A stretch of DNA of 15,752 nt from Alphaproteobacteria bacterium UBA3307 (lineage in GTDB: Bacteria; Pseudomonadota; Alphaproteobacteria; RF32; CAG-239), in contig DEST01000102.1 in the NCBI GenBank assembly GCA_002361365.1, positions 1 through 15,752 of the forward strand, given 5' to 3'. The notes under the pieces were generated by a model, which worked only from the letters and a program-made list of their open reading frames with translations, searched no databases and was not told the DNA's origin. Below, piece after piece: positions 14,222-15,752 of the stretch. A program made the translations under genes and the position numbers. Position 1 is the first letter of the stretch. The number at the start of each line of letters is the position of its first letter.

Positions 14222-14262
14222 AAAAATCCGCTCGGGGCTAATAACCTCAAGCGGATTTTTTT
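14222..14262 (+). terminator. Terminator of the secreted-protein gene, copy B of a pair
   Basis: AAAAATCCGCT (14222-14232) and AGCGGATTTTT (14250-14260), an 11-bp stem with an inner GGGG/CCTC extension and the loop CTAATAA, followed by T. It is a near copy of 13529-13567. Confidence 0.9.
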
Positions 14263-14288
14263 TGTTTTGGTCATAGAAACAATAACGT

Positions 14289-14573
14289 GTCATCCCTCCA
14301 AACCGTCAGGTTTGGTCAAGGGATCTTCGAATTATTTAAAATATAGTGCTACGCAAAGACCAGATTCCTTGACGCCGGAGAAACAAAAACGACCTCAAAA
14401 TGTCGTTTTTGGACGACGGGCGAAGACCACTTAATGAGAGAACAAGCGTAAGCGCAATTATCGAATTTAGTGGACGAGTGACCGAAGCAAGCCGAAGGCG
14501 TAGCAAGAAGTGATGCGCCGCACACTTCGAGGAAGACATTATCTTTCTTACACCGTATAGTGCGAGGCATGAC
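14289..14573. repeat. MITE-like palindromic element
   Basis: About 285 bases bounded by inverted ends GTCATCCCTC (14289-14298) and, on the other strand, GTCATGCCTC (14573-14564), 9 of 10 identical. Inside the left end is a 13-bp hairpin with a 3-base bulge: ATCCCT-CCAAACC, loop GTCA, GGTTTGG-TCA-AGGGAT (14292-14324). Further in are AAAAACGAC/GTCGTTTTT (14385-14410) and GAAGTG/CACTTC near 14508-14528. No transposase or long reading frame of its own is present, and no clear target-site duplication was seen. It lies between a terminator and a promoter, a usual place for such elements. Confidence 0.5.
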
Positions 14574-14635
14574 ATTGGAGATTTTTTTTGTTTGACTCTG
14601 ATATATTTTTTCTTTAAGGTGGCGGTTAGAAAATC

Positions 14636-14662
14636 TATAATTATAACAAAATGTATCATTAA
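14636..14662 (+). promoter_or_regulatory. Promoter/leader element, copy 3
   Basis: TATAATTATAACAAAATG continues TATCATTAA, with TATAAT starting exactly 43 bases before the ATG at 14679. It differs by about three bases from the minus-strand copy at 8491-8465, which has the same 43-base spacing. An upstream TTGACT lies at about 14592-14597, too far for a normal -35 box. Confidence 0.55.
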
Positions 14663-14678
14663 AAAATATTATTAAAGT

Positions 14679-15062
14679 ATGGAAAGAACAGATGAAGCCA
14701 TTGCTCTGTTTAAGAAACAGTATGGCAAAACTCCGAAAGAGGCAGGTTTTCCGGTAATCGGCATTTATGAAAGGCAGAGTGCTTTTTTGTATGCCTCCTC
14801 CGAAGAAGTAATTAAGGCCTACAAAACCGAGCAGAATATCATCCGCGGGACGATGTTCTGGGCTGTGTGGCCATTGATCTTGGTGATGATAAACTATGCT
14901 AATGCTGCGGTATGGTATCACGATGTGTTTCATTGGCGCTGTGTGACAAGCTATGTCTTTCTGGCTGTTTGGCTTGTTGTAGTTGTTACCTTATACATTA
15001 AGGTGCTTAAACTGGGCAAGAAGTTCAAGTTAGGTGAAAACATTATTTATCTGAACTACTAA
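14679..15062 (+). CDS. 127-aa protein with two membrane segments
   Basis: Not recognised. The soluble N-terminal half (MERTDEAIALFKKQYGKTPK, then GFPVIGIYERQSAFLYASSEE) is followed by two hydrophobic segments at about residues 58-80 and 87-111. A short basic tail follows (KVLKLGKKFKLGENIIYLNY). It is the first gene of a three-gene operon; the next start is 13 bases after its stop. No Shine-Dalgarno site; the ATG follows TATTATTAAAGT. The upstream element 14636-14662 ties it to the broken gene at 8448. Confidence 0.75.
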   Translation: MERTDEAIALFKKQYGKTPKEAGFPVIGIYERQSAFLYASSEEVIKAYKTEQNIIRGTMFWAVWPLILVMINYANAAVWYHDVFHWRCVTSYVFLAVWLVVVVTLYIKVLKLGKKFKLGENIIYLNY

Positions 15063-15075
15063 ACCGTAAAAGCGT

Positions 15076-15417
15076 ATGGAAAAGATTAAACTTAGAGGAG
15101 TGGTTGTTGGCTACAATAAACGTCACAATCTGCTGAAATTATCTCTTAAATCAGTGCAAATAGAGAACAAAAAGGCTGAAGATATTTCTGAGCCTTTAAT
15201 TCTGCGGTGTTTTTGGGATGATTCGTTATTAGACAGTATCGCGCCATCAGAAATTCCAGATGGTGATGAGGCAATTATTACGGTCAATATAAACGGTGAA
15301 TTCTTTGTTATATCTGCTATTGAGCGCATTCCTGTATCAAAACAGATAAAAACTATAAGTCTGATTGAATATGTGGATGAGCTTATTTACCAGTGTGGTA
15401 AAGACTCTAAAACCTAA
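15076..15417 (+). CDS. 113-aa orphan protein, paralogue of the one at 7061
   Basis: Not recognised. A small protein with strand-like alternation, beginning MEKIKLRGVV, with GDEAIITVN at residues 63-71 and an end TISLIEYVDELI. These three landmarks line up with MKKVRFIG, GDKISITVN and DAREYVKNL of the 110-aa protein at 7061-7393, so the two probably share a fold. It lies between a 2-TM protein and a lipoprotein. The start follows TAAAAGCGT, the same nine bases found before the next gene; there is no Shine-Dalgarno site. Confidence 0.75.
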   Translation: MEKIKLRGVVVGYNKRHNLLKLSLKSVQIENKKAEDISEPLILRCFWDDSLLDSIAPSEIPDGDEAIITVNINGEFFVISAIERIPVSKQIKTISLIEYVDELIYQCGKDSKT

Positions 15418-15423
15418 AAGCGT

Positions 15424-15752
15424 ATGAGAAAGTTAGTCTTTGCGTTAATTGCCACGCTCAGCGTAGCATTAACTGGTTGTTCTGCCTTTGACAGTGAACC
15501 GATTGAGCCGAAAATTATCGGTACCGGCAATCTGCAATATGAGGCAAAAAGCGGCACTTGGTTTGTGGTTGTTGACTCAACTCAATACACCGTTGCCACT
15601 GTAACTATTCTTGACAACAATCCGCATTCATATGGCAAAACGCAGAATGTTGAGCCGGTTGAGGGAATGCTCGTTACCGTGTTCACTTCACCGCGTATGA
15701 ATGGTATTCAGGCGGTTACCGGTAGGCAATCAATCGAGCAGATTGAGGAATT
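15424..15752 (+). CDS. Lipoprotein, N-terminal part
   Basis: The first 109 codons are present and the gene continues past the window. MRKLVFALIATLSVALTGCS is a lipoprotein signal peptide with lipobox LTGC and acylated Cys19; Ser at position +2 favours the outer membrane. The mature part begins AFDSEPIEPKIIGTGNLQYE and appears beta-rich, with many Val and Thr (TWFVVVDSTQYTVATVTIL). Family not recognised. It starts 6 bases after the stop of the previous gene, within the repeated junction TAAAAGCGTATG. The operon thus pairs a small membrane protein, a small soluble protein and an envelope lipoprotein. Confidence 0.8.
   Translation, partial: MRKLVFALIATLSVALTGCSAFDSEPIEPKIIGTGNLQYEAKSGTWFVVVDSTQYTVATVTILDNNPHSYGKTQNVEPVEGMLVTVFTSPRMNGIQAVTGRQSIEQIEE

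Noticed and set aside
14207..14434. 75-codon frame after the secreted-protein gene
   Set aside because: It runs through the terminator at 14222-14262 and into the palindromic element; its product is low-complexity read-through.
10061..15752. The right half being a chimeric join to another organism's contig
   Set aside because: The leader element shared between 8448(-) and 14679(+) and the 7061/15076 paralogues tie the two halves together. Not fully excluded without read-level checks.
1..15752. CRISPR array, tRNA genes, insertion sequence with transposase
   Set aside because: No regularly spaced direct repeats, no cloverleaf with CCA-proximal T-arm, and no transposase-like reading frame were seen.

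Overview
The window looks like a piece of an AT-rich alphaproteobacterial genome. FtsH and ClpB are of alphaproteobacterial type by motif and by eye, and the low GC and many orphan genes would fit a host- or gut-associated lineage. That placement is an inference; no database was used.

Left part (1-6.9 kb, all on the minus strand) is proteostasis core plus two odd neighbours. The order of transcription is ftsH (6761-4896), a degenerate DEAD-box-like protein only 9 bases downstream (4886-3975), an 866-aa protein with an HNH/AHH-like nuclease motif under its own promoter (3829-1229), and clpB (1145 to beyond the window edge). Promoters with good -35/-10 boxes and clear Shine-Dalgarno sites can be placed for the nuclease-like gene and clpB.

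Middle part (7.0-10.4 kb). A 110-aa orphan (7393-7061) and an alpha-helical gene broken by a frameshift (8448-7535) sit on the minus strand, each closed by a related terminator hairpin. A PHP-family phosphoesterase, probably histidinol-phosphatase-like, follows on the plus strand (8613-9485). The stretch 9.57-10.06 kb carries no convincing protein gene. It is visibly richer in G+C, is closed by a perfect 12-bp inverted repeat about 340 bases apart and ends on the minus strand in a strong terminator. It is best read as a large structured RNA. Its topology and two motifs recall RNase P RNA, but the key 5' conserved motif is not seen.

Right part (10.1-15.75 kb, plus strand) is an accessory block of orphan genes: a membrane-anchored 439-aa helical protein behind a consensus promoter and a hairpin-rich leader; a tight four-gene operon (6-TM protein, 81-aa protein, acyl-carrier-protein-like protein, 2-TM protein); a secreted 167-aa protein; a MITE-like palindromic element; and an operon of a 2-TM protein, a paralogue of the 110-aa orphan, and a lipoprotein cut by the window end. 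Most of these genes lack a Shine-Dalgarno site.

Links tie the two accessory parts together: a shared leader upstream of genes at 8448(-), 14679(+) and 7393(-), a paralogous protein pair about 8 kb apart, and two pairs of near-duplicate terminators. These argue that the whole window is one genome and that the accessory block grew by duplication or import of gene-plus-terminator cassettes. What the block does is not known.
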